64,000 nt of DNA. Origin: an uncultured Coriobacteriaceae bacterium. Its GTDB lineage: Bacteria; Actinomycetota; Coriobacteriia; Coriobacteriales; Coriobacteriaceae. The stretch is from assembly GCA_949298635.1 (NCBI GenBank), contig CASFXG010000023.1:20225-84224 (forward strand), given 5' to 3'. The notes beneath the pieces are model-generated. The model did no database searches. It had not been told where the DNA came from and saw only the letters and a list, made by a program, of their open reading frames with translations. Of this stretch, positions 33,301 to 44,016 are shown piece after piece (positions within the stretch are counted from its first letter, which is position 1; each line of letters starts with the position of its first letter). Both the position numbers and the translations under genes were made by a program.

Positions 33301-34987
33301 TGCCGCGGGAGTCTTCGAGGAGGTTGCCATGGTTTCCAAGGTAGAGGATCGTCGAAGTGACCATGCGCTCGCGCAAGGCGTCGATGGGCGGATTTGTGAC
33401 CTGGGCAAAGAGCTGGTAGAAGTAGTCGAAGAACGAACGTGGCTTGTCGGAGAGGCACGCGAGCGGCGCGTCGATGCCCATCGAGGCGAGCGGCACCGCT
33501 CCCGTTTGCGCCATAGGCGCGATCACTTCGTTCACATCGTCCCAGGCAAGGCCAAGTTTCATGGCAGCCTGGGTGAAGGGTGTTGTCGCATCTGTTTCGG
33601 AGAGTGCGCTTTCGGCAGCTTCCCCGGCGCTCGGCCGCACAAGGTCGGCCAGCGCGAGCGTTTCGTCTGCGATCCACGCCTCGAAGGGCTTGAGCTTTGC
33701 GAACGCGCGTCGGATCTCGTCGTTTTTGCGAATACGTCCTGCGGCAAGGTCGATCTCGATCATCTCGCCCGGGCCCAGGCAGCCGCATTCGAGCACGTTT
33801 GCCGGATCGACCTCGATGGTGCCGACCTCGCTCGAGAGCAGGAAGCGGTCATCGCGGGTTACGTAGTAGCGCGCGGGGCGCAAGCCGTTGCGGTCGAGGG
33901 CGGCGCCGAGCGTGCGACCGTCGGTGAACGCGATCGCAGCCGGTCCGTCCCACGGCTCCATGAGCATGGATTGGTATGCGTCGTAGGCGCGCCGCTCACT
34001 GGGCAGCTCCTTGTTGAGGTCCCATGGTTCGGGAATGAGGAGCGAGGTCGTTCGCGTCATGCTGCGTCCGTTCATCACGAGGAACTCGAATACGTTATCG
34101 AGGATTGCGGAATCCGACCCCTCGCGATTGATGATAGGCAGCACGCGCTCGAGGTCGTGCTGGAACACGGGGGAGTACAGGTTGGGTTCGCGCGCGCGGA
34201 TCCAATTCACGTTGCCCTTCAGCGTGTTGATCTCGCCGTTGTGGATGAGGTAGCGGTTTGGGTGCGCGCGCTCCCAGCTGGGGGTCGTGTTCGTGGAATA
34301 GCGCGAGTGCACGAGCGCCACGGCGGTCTTCACGGCGGCATCCGCAAGATCGGGGTAGAAGCCGCGCATCTGCGTGGCGACGAGCATGCCCTTGTAGACG
34401 ATCGTGCGCGCGCTCATGCTGCAGATATAAAAGATCTTGCTGGCAAGTGCATGTTCGCCATCGGCGCGCTTTTCGATGGTGCGACGGCACAGATAGAGGC
34501 GGCGCTCGAAGTCGTCGCCGCGCTCGACGTCTTCCGGGCGCTTCAAAAAGGCCTGCAGGATGGTGGGCATGCAGGCGCGCGCCGTCGTTCCCAGGTCATG
34601 GGGATCGGTCGGCACGGTGCGCCAGAAGAGCACGGGCACGCCCGCCTCGGCGCAGCCGTCTTCGAAGACGCGGCGCGCGTCGGCCACGCCATGGTCGTCC
34701 CGCGGGAAGAAGAGCATGGCCACGCCGTAGTCTCCTTCATCGGGCAAAAGGTGGCCGCACCGCTGTGCCTCCTTGCGGAAGAAGTGGTGCGGCACCTGGA
34801 AGAGGATGCCCGCGCCGTCGCCGGTGTTGCGTTCAAGCCCCTTGCCGCCGCGGTGCTCAAGGTTCACGAGGACAGAGAGGGCGTCGTCGAGGATTTGGTG
34901 GCTACGCGTGCCGTCGATGGCGGCGAGCGCGCCGATTCCGCAGGCATCGTGCTCGAACTCCGGGCGGTATAGCGTGGGTTGGCTCAT
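30329..34987 (-). CDS. gltB: Glutamate synthase large subunit
   Basis: GltB makes two glutamates from glutamine and 2-oxoglutarate. The 1552-residue protein is complete: an N-terminal class II amidotransferase whose nucleophile is Cys16 (after a short propeptide ending HDA), a central domain, the FMN-binding synthase domain (GSISKEAHECMA, ISGHNGGSGAAP) and the C-terminal beta-helix domain. The 3Fe-4S cysteines are in CLMQRDCHQDTC. The start follows AAGGAG; the frame extends upstream but adds no family sequence. With gltD on the same strand and glutamine synthetase divergently placed, this locus carries out the GS-GOGAT cycle. Confidence 0.96.
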   Translation of the reverse strand: MSQPTLYRPEFEHDACGIGALAAIDGTRSHQILDDALSVLVNLEHRGGKGLERNTGDGAGILFQVPHHFFRKEAQRCGHLLPDEGDYGVAMLFFPRDDHGVADARRVFEDGCAEAGVPVLFWRTVPTDPHDLGTTARACMPTILQAFLKRPEDVERGDDFERRLYLCRRTIEKRADGEHALASKIFYICSMSARTIVYKGMLVATQMRGFYPDLADAAVKTAVALVHSRYSTNTTPSWERAHPNRYLIHNGEINTLKGNVNWIRAREPNLYSPVFQHDLERVLPIINREGSDSAILDNVFEFLVMNGRSMTRTTSLLIPEPWDLNKELPSERRAYDAYQSMLMEPWDGPAAIAFTDGRTLGAALDRNGLRPARYYVTRDDRFLLSSEVGTIEVDPANVLECGCLGPGEMIEIDLAAGRIRKNDEIRRAFAKLKPFEAWIADETLALADLVRPSAGEAAESALSETDATTPFTQAAMKLGLAWDDVNEVIAPMAQTGAVPLASMGIDAPLACLSDKPRSFFDYFYQLFAQVTNPPIDALRERMVTSTILYLGNHGNLLEDSRGTCQLIRLETPVLTEQEFRAICDVDRTGFKTRCFNAVYPRAEPNGLEQALDVLVRDVEAAVRDGANIIALSNRAGESEVPIPSLLAVGAVHNHLMSVGLRTFADLIVDAGDAVSAHDVSALVAYSASGVYPSTAHRVIEELASNASLTGKGGDALAAAEGIANYNRALVAGMVSIMSKMGISTAQSYHSAQIFEAVGLAPAFVDRYFAGTVSRVGGLDVRDIERELNERFDAARAWRRSPAPSELPTLGLTKWRPQGGEEHLIDPQTIYLLQRSVRTDSFDDFLAYSEHVCRPGRVVRLRDLLAFDDTRATPIPLEEVEDARSIVTRFNTGAMSFGSISKEAHECMAIAMNRLHGRSNSGEGGEDPRRETPLANGDSANSAIKQVASGRFGVTSRYLASATEIQIKMAQGAKPGEGGHLPGKKVYPWVAEVRHSTPGIGLISPPPHHDIYSIEDLAELIYDLKCANPEARVSVKLVSEAGVGTIATGVAKGAANKILISGHNGGSGAAPRDSIWHAGLPLELGLAETQQTLVRNGLRSRVVLEADGKLMDGTDVAVACLLGAEEFGFATMPLIAMGCLMQRDCHQDTCPAGIATQNCRLRGHFAGKPEHVERFMLFVAEQLRHVMAHLGFRTVEEMVGHPEYLRQVETPASWKAGRIDLTPVLAPSTCEFGAHIEGADERHYLPRMAADVELERTLDAALFIPLTREARRTLTRTRFHVDIDNIDRCVGTMLGHAVTAHHPDGLPDGSITIDCDGSAGQSFGAFLPRGIELNVAGDANDYFGKGLSGGTLSVRPPAAASFKFDENIVVGNVAFFGATSGKGYVNGLAGQRFAVRNSGATLVVEGVGTCGCEYMTGGRVLVLGEVGTNFAAGMTGGVAYVYDEFGTLARRVNEDSVELKRPTVGELEQIRQLIEEHARATQSPRGIKMLYRFDEIAKHFVKVVPEAYERMQAVIEEAEAAGLTHEQALERAFEQATGRSAGRDAGASAKGAR

Positions 34988-35545
34988 GGTGACTCCTTCT
35001 GAGCATATGGATGGGGACGAGCGGCACGTTCGCCGCCCGATGAAATCCGGGCAGGAAATGGCGTGCAGTCGCTTCAAATGGAGAAAACACACGCCATTTG
35101 CCGCCCGGATTCGTTCGAAGAGCGTGGACAGGGTGCCGACGCAAGCCAGTCGAGATGCCGCAGCGGCCAGGATGGGATGCCGCGGCGAGTGCTGGTGAGC
35201 GGTAGGCGCCGCCATCGTAGGCGTGTCGCGTTGCCGTGGGTTTGCGGGTGCGTTTCGATTGGATTACGTTTTCGACAACATATGGCGACGCCTGCTCGAG
35301 GCGTCCGCTGTTCCGCAGGGAAATCCGCTCGATACCGGGGGATTTGCTACTCTGCTCGCGTGGTTTTCGCGAATTGCTGACACTCGCAGGTTCGCGCTTC
35401 GTCACGTTGAGGTACCCTCGAAGATGTTTTTCAGCAGTAACTCGCGCGTAACGGCTCCGCAACACAAGACGGCTAACCTGCTTGGTGTTCGCGAACCAGA
35501 ACCGAACCGACGCGTCGACACGCGTCAAGCGAAGGGAGCGTAAGC
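34988..35545. other. Divergent regulatory interval between gltBD and glnA
   Basis: This 558-bp region has no supported gene. It must contain the promoters of both nitrogen-assimilation units. I see the imperfect palindrome at 35044-35111 close to gltB but no confident -35/-10 pair or known riboswitch. Confidence 0.55.
35044..35111. repeat. Imperfect palindrome upstream of gltB
   Basis: AATCCGGGCAGGAAATGGCGTG (35044-35065) pairs with CACGCCATTTGCCGCCCGGATT (35090-35111) with two mismatches and a 24-nt loop. It lies 57 bp upstream of the gltB start, within the probable leader. Confidence 0.8.
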
Positions 35546-37636
35546 ATGGCAAGCCTTACCGACCGCTTCGGAACCTTGGTGTTCTCCGAAAGCGTTATGA
35601 AGGACTACCTTCCCAAAGATGTCTATAAGACCCTGCTCGCGACGATCGAGGAGGGCGAGCCCATCAACCTCGACGTGGCAAATGCCGTCGCGCACGCCAT
35701 GAAGACGTGGGCACTCGAGCATGGAGCCACGCATTACGCGCATTGGTTCCAGCCGCTTTCCGGCATCACAAGCGAGAAGCACGACAGCTTCCTCGAGCCC
35801 GTGGGCGACGGTACCGCCATCACGAAGTTCACGGGCAAGGCGCTCATTCAGGGTGAGCCGGATGCCTCGAGCTTCCCCAACGGCGGCCTCCGCGCTACGT
35901 TCGAGGCGCGCGGCTACACGGCGTGGGATCCCACAAGCCCTGCCTTCATCAAGGACGAGGTGCTCTGCATTCCCACGGCGTTCTGCGGCTACAACGGCGA
36001 GGCGCTCGACAAGAAGACGCCGCTTCTGCGCTCGATGAAGGTGCTCGATACCCAGGCGAAGCGTGTGCTTGCGCTCTTCGGCAAGCATCCGAAGCGCGTG
36101 GTGCCGAGCATCGGTCTCGAGCAGGAGTACTTCCTCATCAAGAAGGACGCGTACCGCAAGCGTCGCGACCTCGTGATCTGTGGACGTACGCTCTTCGGCG
36201 CGCCGCCCTGCAAGGGTCAGGAGCTCGAAGAGCACTACTTCGGCGCCATCCGCCCGAGCGTCTCCAAATACATGAAGGCGCTCGATGACGAGCTTTGGGC
36301 ACTTGGCATTCCTGCGAAGACGAAGCACAACGAGGTCGCGCCGTGCCAGCACGAGCTCGCCCCGGTGTACTCCGAGCTCAATGCGGGCATTGACAACAAC
36401 ATGCTCGTCATGGAGAAGATGAAGCTCGTCGCCACGAACTACGACCTCACCTGCCTTTTGCACGAGAAGCCGTTCGAGGGCATCAACGGCAGCGGCAAAC
36501 ACAACAACTGGTCGCTCTCCGCAGGCAAGGAAAACTTGCTTGATCCCGGCGACACCCCGCTCGAGAATCTGCAGTTCCTGGTCTTCCTCACGGCGGTGAT
36601 TGAAGCGGTCGACAAGTACCAGGGACTTTTGCGCATGTCGGTTGCGAGCTGCGGCAACGATCATCGTTTGGGCGCGAACGAGGCACCGCCGGCAATCATC
36701 TCGATCTTTTTGGGCGATCAGCTCACCGAGGTCGTGCAGAAGATCATGGACGGCAAGGCGAGCGTCCATGCCACGCATGGCGTGCTCGATCTGGGCGCGG
36801 ACGTGCTGCCCAACCTCGAGCAGGACAATACGGATCGCAACCGCACCTCGCCCTTCGCCTTCACGGGCAACAAGTTCGAGTTCCGTGCCGTGGGCTCCGA
36901 GCAGAACGCGAGCGATGCAAACCTCGTGCTCAACACCGCCGTGGCCGAGACGCTCAAGGAATTCGCCGATGCGCTCGAAGGCATGTCGGGAGATGATTTC
37001 GCGACCGCCGCGCTCGAGTACTGCAAGAAGGTGCTGAATGAACATCGCCGCATCCTGTTCTCGGGCGACGGTTATTCCGAGGCATGGGAGCAGGAGGCCG
37101 AGAAGCGCGGCCTTCTGAATCTGCGCACGACCGCCGACGCGCTGCCGCAGATGGTTGCCCCGGAGAGCCTGGCGCTCTGGCAGGGCATGGGCGTGCTTTC
37201 CGAGACCGAGGCCTTCAGCCGCTACGAGGTGAAGCTCGAGAAGTACAACAAGCTCATGAACATCGAGGCCACGACGATGGTGCGCGAGGCGCGCCGTACG
37301 TACCGCCCGGTGATTACCGCCTATGCTACGAAGGTTGCGAAGGGTTTGGAGGCCATCCGCGCTGCCGGCGCCGAGGCCGCCATGACCTGCGAGCAGAATA
37401 CGCTGAACAAGCTGTGCGCGGGCATCACCGAGATCAACGAGGCCATCAAGGCGCTCGATGCGGCGCACATGGCGGCCGAGGCCATCGCGGACTCGCAGGA
37501 ACAGGCGAACTGCTACGCGCACGAGGTCGTTCCTGCCATGGATCGTCTGCGCGCCGCCGTGGACGCCATGGAGGAGATCGTCGCGGCCGATTATTGGCCG
37601 GTGCCCACCTACGACGATATCCTGTTCTACGTGTAG
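35546..37636 (+). CDS. glnA: Glutamine synthetase type III
   Basis: This is a GSIII enzyme (GlnN-type), making glutamine from glutamate, ammonia and ATP. At 696 residues it has the size that separates type III from the roughly 450-residue type I. Landmarks are the N-terminal [38 protein letters not shown], the glutamate-binding [24 protein letters not shown] and the ATP-site [11 protein letters not shown]. The ATG follows GAAGGGAG. It is divergent from gltBD, and a 112-bp palindrome follows its stop. GSIII is not known to be adenylylated, so control is probably transcriptional. Confidence 0.96.
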   Translation: MASLTDRFGTLVFSESVMKDYLPKDVYKTLLATIEEGEPINLDVANAVAHAMKTWALEHGATHYAHWFQPLSGITSEKHDSFLEPVGDGTAITKFTGKALIQGEPDASSFPNGGLRATFEARGYTAWDPTSPAFIKDEVLCIPTAFCGYNGEALDKKTPLLRSMKVLDTQAKRVLALFGKHPKRVVPSIGLEQEYFLIKKDAYRKRRDLVICGRTLFGAPPCKGQELEEHYFGAIRPSVSKYMKALDDELWALGIPAKTKHNEVAPCQHELAPVYSELNAGIDNNMLVMEKMKLVATNYDLTCLLHEKPFEGINGSGKHNNWSLSAGKENLLDPGDTPLENLQFLVFLTAVIEAVDKYQGLLRMSVASCGNDHRLGANEAPPAIISIFLGDQLTEVVQKIMDGKASVHATHGVLDLGADVLPNLEQDNTDRNRTSPFAFTGNKFEFRAVGSEQNASDANLVLNTAVAETLKEFADALEGMSGDDFATAALEYCKKVLNEHRRILFSGDGYSEAWEQEAEKRGLLNLRTTADALPQMVAPESLALWQGMGVLSETEAFSRYEVKLEKYNKLMNIEATTMVREARRTYRPVITAYATKVAKGLEAIRAAGAEAAMTCEQNTLNKLCAGITEINEAIKALDAAHMAAEAIADSQEQANCYAHEVVPAMDRLRAAVDAMEEIVAADYWPVPTYDDILFYV

Positions 37637-37666
37637 GTTCGATCGTAGTTTCGACCTTGGCGAATA

Positions 37667-37778
37667 GCCCGACTGAAACGCCCCCGCTTCTCCCTGCGCA
37701 GTTCCGCAGAATAAGCTCCGAAGGAGCTTATTCGAGGACTGTTTGAGCAAGGGAGAAGCGGGGGCGCTTCTGTCGGGC
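37667..37778. repeat. Bulged palindromic element, copy C, between convergent genes
   Basis: Segments follow without gaps: arm 37679-37695; GCGCAGTTCCGCAG (37696-37709); a 10-bp hairpin with GAA loop (37710-37732); CGAGGACTGTTTGAGCA (37733-37749); arm 37750-37766. Outside these, GCCCGAC (37667-37673) pairs with GTCGGGC (37772-37778). The 14-nt and 17-nt strands are those of copies A and B, but the arms and the inner hairpin are different. It may also terminate both converging genes. Confidence 0.88.
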
Positions 37779-37798
37779 GGGCGTGCGGGTTGGGTGCG

Positions 37799-39739
37799 CT
37801 ATTCCATCACGCTTGCAAGTGTGTCGATGAACGCCTCGCGGTCGCGGCAGGCGGCGAGGGCGGTCACGTGGGCAGGCTCGATGAGCACGGAGATGAGCGG
37901 GTCGAAGATCTCGTTCAAGATAGCGCGCTCGTGCAGGCTGAAGGAGAGCATGAGCACCAGGCTCACACTCGAGCCGGCCCAGTCGATGGGGGCGGGCGGC
38001 ACCAGGACGGCGATGCCGCTTCGCTCGGCATGGGGTTTGAGCGCGTGAGGCACTGCGACGCAGCCGAACGCAGTGGCCGAGAGGTTCTCGCGCTCCCATA
38101 TTTCGGTGGCGTAACCGGGTTGGACGAAGCCGTTGCGCTCGAGTGTCTCGGCAAGGATATCGATCGCCTGCTCGCGCGAGCTCGCTTGCGCGTCGCGCGC
38201 TTCGAACAACTCGGTGGTGATGAGCGCTTCGAGCTGCTCGCGGAAGCGAACGCGCCGCTTCTCGAGCTGAATGCGCGAAACAAGGGCGCGGATGTGCCCG
38301 ATATCGGAAGGTTTCGGCGCGATGCCTATACGGTACACGGGAACTTCCGGAACATCGTTGAGCGGGGCGGACGCCAGGATGAGCTCGACATCGGGGGTGC
38401 GCGCGATCTCTTGGGGCGAGGTCGCGACATCGCAGATGAGCACGTCGTCGGGGAAATTGCGCTCGACGAAGCGCTGCAGGTTCTTATCGATGTTGTAGTA
38501 GGCGGGGCAGAACAGCACGCATTTCACGCGGGCGGCGAGCTGTCGCTGCGCCTCGAGCGCGCTTCCCAGGTGGAACGCGATGTAGGCGATCTCGTCATCG
38601 TTGATGGTGAACCCGGTTTCTGCGGCGATGATGCTCGCGCAGTAGACGCCGCTGTCGTAGAGCAGGGGACAGGTAGCGCGAATCTCCTCCGTAAGGGGGT
38701 TTCGCGAGAATGACTTCTGATCCGCGCGGGCGAGCAGGTTCTTGATGTGCAGGGCGAAGCGCGCGTAGAACTCGCGTTCCGAGAGGTTGATGAAGTAGTA
38801 GGACTCGATGCCGCCAATAAGCTTATTCACCAGCGCAAGGCAGCTTTTCCCCACGATCTGCTCGAGTTCCTCGTCCGATTGCGCATCTCCCACGATATGC
38901 GTCGTGCGCGTCGAGAGCAGGAGCGCAAGCTCCTGGCGTTCGCTCGATGCGAAGGGTACGCAGAAGTCTTCGCTGAGGTTTTCCGCGATCTCATCCGCCA
39001 TGGCGAGGTCGTGCGCCTGGATGATCGCCGCCGCCGGTTTGTCCGGGCTCTCCACATGCGAGGCCTTGCTGTTGCGTATGCGGTCGATGGCGATGGCGAT
39101 GTGCAGCACGATGTTGACGAGCGAGTAGCCGTTCACGAAGAAGCGGTGCTTGTCGAGCGTGTCGATGACGGTCTCGCGGATGCGGGCGGCGTCGATATCG
39201 GGGAACGCATGCTGGATGGTGGCCACATCGAGGAAGGACGCCGAGGCCTCGTCGTAGAGGAGCTCGCCCAGGACGCGCCGCTTGTTCTTCTCCGTCCCAT
39301 GGACCGAGAGGTGCCCGTCTGCCTGCACGAGCGTGAGGTCGAACGGGGCGAGATGCCGGCGTGCGCGGGAAAGCACGGCGTTCATGGTCGATGTCGAGAC
39401 GAAGAGCTCTTCCGCGAGGTCTGCCGTGGAGAGGGGGACGGGGCTGCGCAGCACGCGGTTCACCAGGTAGGCGCTTCGCTCCGCATTCGTTTGCGGAATG
39501 CTTGCGTGCGCCGCCTCGAGGCTCTCACGGTCGAGGAGGTTCCGCGCGCCATCGATGCGGTACCAGTAGCCCTTCCGGCTCGACTCGATGCACGTCATGC
39601 CCGCTTGCCGGTTTATGGAGTGAACGTAGGAGCGGACGGTGCGCTCGGAGACCCCCACCGCGGCGGCGAGCTCGATCGCCGTGATGGGCTCCGTGCGCTC
39701 CAAGATGATGTGGAGAACCTTGCGTTCGTTTTCCTTCAC
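37799..39739 (-). CDS. PRD-containing PTS-regulated transcriptional activator (BglG/MtlR/LicR type)
   Basis: This protein probably controls the divergent PTS operon in response to phosphorylation by HPr and EIIB. The 646-residue architecture in order is an HTH (VGVSERTVRSYVHSIN), a second HTH-like region (STADLAEELFVSTSTMNAVLSR), two PRD domains (about 180-395), an EIIB-like domain (VKCVLFCPAYYNIDKN) and a fructose-type EIIA domain with the phosphorylatable His in VAVPHAL near residue 575. Length matches LicR/MtlR-type activators. I prefer the GTG at 39739, preceded by GAGGGA; a GTG six codons upstream is the alternative. It regulates DNA rather than antiterminating, because it has DNA-binding rather than RNA-binding N-terminal domains. 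Confidence 0.9.
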   Translation of the reverse strand: MKENERKVLHIILERTEPITAIELAAAVGVSERTVRSYVHSINRQAGMTCIESSRKGYWYRIDGARNLLDRESLEAAHASIPQTNAERSAYLVNRVLRSPVPLSTADLAEELFVSTSTMNAVLSRARRHLAPFDLTLVQADGHLSVHGTEKNKRRVLGELLYDEASASFLDVATIQHAFPDIDAARIRETVIDTLDKHRFFVNGYSLVNIVLHIAIAIDRIRNSKASHVESPDKPAAAIIQAHDLAMADEIAENLSEDFCVPFASSERQELALLLSTRTTHIVGDAQSDEELEQIVGKSCLALVNKLIGGIESYYFINLSEREFYARFALHIKNLLARADQKSFSRNPLTEEIRATCPLLYDSGVYCASIIAAETGFTINDDEIAYIAFHLGSALEAQRQLAARVKCVLFCPAYYNIDKNLQRFVERNFPDDVLICDVATSPQEIARTPDVELILASAPLNDVPEVPVYRIGIAPKPSDIGHIRALVSRIQLEKRRVRFREQLEALITTELFEARDAQASSREQAIDILAETLERNGFVQPGYATEIWERENLSATAFGCVAVPHALKPHAERSGIAVLVPPAPIDWAGSSVSLVLMLSFSLHERAILNEIFDPLISVLIEPAHVTALAACRDREAFIDTLASVME

Positions 39740-39807
39740 CGCGTGTCCCTCGGTCACCTGCCTGCCGCGCGGGCGGCACTACATTTCCTCTAGGCAATTA
39801 TGCACCA

Positions 39808-39836
39808 TTGCAGGGCGTTGCAGGCTAACCCTGCAA
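39808..39836. promoter_or_regulatory. Operator-like site between the PTS regulator and the PTS operon
   Basis: TTGCAGGG (39808-39815) and CCCTGCAA (39829-39836) form a dyad with centres 21 bp apart. A further TTGCAGG (39818-39824) lies between them. It sits about 100 bp upstream of the EIIB gene and is a plausible binding site for the adjacent activator. Confidence 0.5.
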
Positions 39837-39930
39837 AGATTCGGTCGACGTTCCGTTTGCCGCGTGGTTCGATAAGCATGTCGTGCTGTCATGCCTCGAA
39901 TGCCCGGGGCAGAACAAGAAGGGAGAGCCG

Positions 39931-40251
39931 ATGAAGAAGCTGAACGTGCTGCTCGTGTGCGGATCGGGGGCGAGCTCGGGCTTCATGGCCGCCAACATCC
40001 GCAAGGCGGCGAGCGCGCGCGGCCTGGACGTGAGCGTCGTCGCACGCAGCGAGTCCGAGATCGAGAGCTACATCGACGACATCGATGTGCTCATGGCCGG
40101 CCCGCATCTCGCCTACATCATGGACGAGATCGACGAGTACGCCGAGGTGAACCCCGACCTCAAGGTCATCCTCATGCGCGGAGACTACTACTCCAAGCTG
40201 GATGGCGAGGCCGCCCTCGACCACATGCTCGAGGAGCTCGGCGAGAAGTAG
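39931..40251 (+). CDS. PTS lactose/cellobiose-family EIIB component
   Basis: This soluble EIIB passes phosphate from EIIA to the sugar bound by EIIC. The 106-residue protein starts MKKLNVLLVCGSGASSGF, with the phosphorylated Cys10 in the family P-loop-like motif, and continues with the expected alternating alpha/beta pattern (VLMAGPHLAYIMDEI). The ATG follows GAAGGGAG. It is the first gene of an operon with EIIC, EIIA, a GH1 enzyme and HPr. Confidence 0.93.
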   Translation: MKKLNVLLVCGSGASSGFMAANIRKAASARGLDVSVVARSESEIESYIDDIDVLMAGPHLAYIMDEIDEYAEVNPDLKVILMRGDYYSKLDGEAALDHMLEELGEK

Positions 40252-40316
40252 CGCCGTCCCTTGCGACCGGGTATCGCACGGCGGTCGCCCCGCCGGCTTA
40301 CGAAAGGAATTGATTC

Positions 40317-41603
40317 ATGGGCTTCATGAATTGGCTGGAAAACAGCTTCGCACCCAAGATGAATGCGATCAGCCGCAACGTCTGGGTCACCGCTATCAAA
40401 GACACCATGCTCCAGATTCTGCCGTTCATCTTCGTCGGCTCCATCTTCTGCGTGGGCACCATCATCGAGACGTACGTGACCCTGCCGTTCTCGTTCTGGA
40501 CGCCGTTCGGCTGGACGATGGGTCTCCTGTCCCTCTTCGTGTCCTTCCTGCTCCCGCTCAACTTCTGCGAGCGCAAGAGGCTCCGCAAGACCCGCCTCGT
40601 GGCTGCCTGCTGCGGCGTGTCCTGCTTCCTCATCTCCATCACCCCGCAGGTCATGATCGACGGCACCGTGGGCTTCGGCTCCTCCGCGCTGGGCGCCGGC
40701 GGTATGTTCTGCGCCATGATCACCGGCGTGATCGTATGCATCGTGTTCAACCTCTTCGGTAAGTTCACCTTCTTCAAGGAGGACAGCGTCATCCCCGACT
40801 TCGTGCGCCAGTGGTTCGACGCCCTCCTGCCCATCACGATCGTTGTCTTCGGCATGTTCTTCGTCGTCCAGGTGCTCAACGTCAACCTGTACGCGCTCGT
40901 CGTGAGCATCTTCATGCCGCTCTCCGACGTGCTCAACACCTGGTGGGGCATGAGCCTCTTCTGGTTCATCACCTGCTTCATCTACTCCATGGGTATCTCT
41001 GGCTGGGTGCTTTCGCCTATCCAGACTCCCGTTCAGATGGCCACCATCGCCATCAACCTCGAACTCATCGCTGCCGGTACCGCTACGGCCGACAACCTGG
41101 GCATCTTCAACTACACCCTCATGTTCTGCACCTACATGTGGTGGGGTGGCATCGGTTCGACCATGCCGCTCGTCATCATGATGCTCTTCTCCAAGGCCAA
41201 GGAGCTCAAGGCACTCGGTCGCGCGTGCTTGGGCCCTGCGATCTTCAACATCAACGAGCCCGTCGTCTTCGGCGCCATCGCTTGGCGTCCCGTCATGATG
41301 GTCGCCATGTGGCTCCAGGGCATCCTCATCCCGCTCTTCACTTACCTGGGCGTGAAGGTGCTCCAGATCGCGCCGTTCAACAACATCCAGTTTGACCTCT
41401 GGTACTGCCCGTATCCCATCGGCACCTGGATCTCCACCCAGTCCGTCATGGCCGTGCTGTTCGTGATCGCGTCCTTTGTGGTGTCCGGCCTCATCTGGTA
41501 CCCGTTCTTCAAGACGTATGAGAAGCAGCTCGTTGCCGAGGAGGCCGAAGAGGCTGCCAAGGCTGCCAAGAAGGCTGAGCGTCTCGAGGCAGCCGAGGCG
41601 TAA
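40317..41603 (+). CDS. PTS lactose/cellobiose-family EIIC permease
   Basis: EIIC is the membrane channel that binds the sugar and presents it for phosphorylation by EIIB. The 428-residue protein has about ten hydrophobic segments and the family landmarks LPFIFVGSIF near residue 38, and ACLGPAIFNINEPVVFGAI in the substrate-binding part near residue 300. The C-terminal tail is charged (KQLVAEEAEEAAKAAKKAERLEA). Length is near the usual 420 to 450. The adjacent GH1 enzyme suggests the sugar is a beta-glucoside or related disaccharide. Confidence 0.93.
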   Translation: MGFMNWLENSFAPKMNAISRNVWVTAIKDTMLQILPFIFVGSIFCVGTIIETYVTLPFSFWTPFGWTMGLLSLFVSFLLPLNFCERKRLRKTRLVAACCGVSCFLISITPQVMIDGTVGFGSSALGAGGMFCAMITGVIVCIVFNLFGKFTFFKEDSVIPDFVRQWFDALLPITIVVFGMFFVVQVLNVNLYALVVSIFMPLSDVLNTWWGMSLFWFITCFIYSMGISGWVLSPIQTPVQMATIAINLELIAAGTATADNLGIFNYTLMFCTYMWWGGIGSTMPLVIMMLFSKAKELKALGRACLGPAIFNINEPVVFGAIAWRPVMMVAMWLQGILIPLFTYLGVKVLQIAPFNNIQFDLWYCPYPIGTWISTQSVMAVLFVIASFVVSGLIWYPFFKTYEKQLVAEEAEEAAKAAKKAERLEAAEA

Positions 41604-41674
41604 GCTCTCCCGTCGCGCCGGGTGCCGCCTTGCGCTGCACCCGGTACCTAACTCATACCGAGAAGGAGGTATCC

Positions 41675-43496
<1,822 letters not shown>

Positions 43497-43555
43497 AGCG
43501 CACCTGATTCGTGGCGGGGCGGGCCCGCCTCGCCGCGCACATGAAGGAGACGGTC

Positions 43556-43828
43556 ATGTATTCAAAAGTAACGACGATCACGAACCCGAGCGGCCTGCAT
43601 GCGCGTCCGGCGGCTGTGTTCGTAAAGGCGGCCTCGGACTTCGCATCGAAGGTCACCCTGCGCAAGAACGAGGACGGTGCTCCCGAGCGCGACGCGAAAT
43701 CCATCCTTATGGTTATGGGTATGGGGCTCGGCACCGGCTCTGAGGTAGAGATTTCCGCTGAGGGCGCAGACGAGCAGGAAGCTGTCGACGCGCTCGTGGC
43801 GCTCATCGAAAGCGGCTGCGGCGAGTAA
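43556..43828 (+). CDS. Phosphocarrier protein HPr
   Basis: HPr carries phosphate from enzyme I to the EIIA proteins. The 90-residue protein contains the phosphorylation site GLHARPAA with His15. It also has the regulatory-serine region DAKSILMVMG, where Ser49 corresponds to the HPr-kinase target of Firmicutes. Linked to a sugar operon, it may be either the general HPr or a dedicated copy; no enzyme I gene is in the window. The start follows GAAGGAG and a strong terminator follows the gene. Confidence 0.93.
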   Translation: MYSKVTTITNPSGLHARPAAVFVKAASDFASKVTLRKNEDGAPERDAKSILMVMGMGLGTGSEVEISAEGADEQEAVDALVALIESGCGE

Positions 43829-43889
43829 TCATATAGCTTTTAGCTTTGGCAAACCAGCCCGGGTTCTCCCCAGGTATCCCGGGTGGTAT

Positions 43890-43926
43890 GGCGGTAGCAG
43901 GCACGGCTCTGCTACCGCCGTTTTTA
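43890..43926 (+). terminator. Rho-independent terminator of the PTS operon
   Basis: GGCGGTAGCAG pairs with CTGCTACCGCC around an 8-nt loop and is followed by GTTTTTA. Confidence 0.93.
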
Positions 43927-43981
43927 TGGGTTGGTTGGGTGGGTTGGTTGGGGACGGGTTCGTTTCAACCCCTTTTGACGG
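43927..43981. repeat. Fragment of a GGGGACGGG-family palindrome
   Basis: Here GGTTGG is repeated several times, followed by TTGGGGACGGGTTCGTTT and an AACCCC. This resembles one arm of the palindromes at 26822 and 26903 without a complete partner, so it looks like a decayed copy. Confidence 0.45.
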
Positions 43982-44016
43982 CATCCCGCCGCGTCCGCCC
44001 CGCCGCGGCCGCTCCG

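Noticed and set aside
31964..34972. Plus-strand open frame of 1002 codons opposite gltB
   Set aside because: Shadow of gltB caused by high GC; low-complexity composition, no ribosome binding site, and the opposite frame is a complete GltB.
34988..35545. Known glutamine or glnA RNA motif before glnA
   Set aside because: No recognisable conserved core was seen; the interval shows only one imperfect palindrome.
35525..37750. Minus-strand open frame opposite glnA
   Set aside because: Antisense shadow of a complete type III glutamine synthetase.
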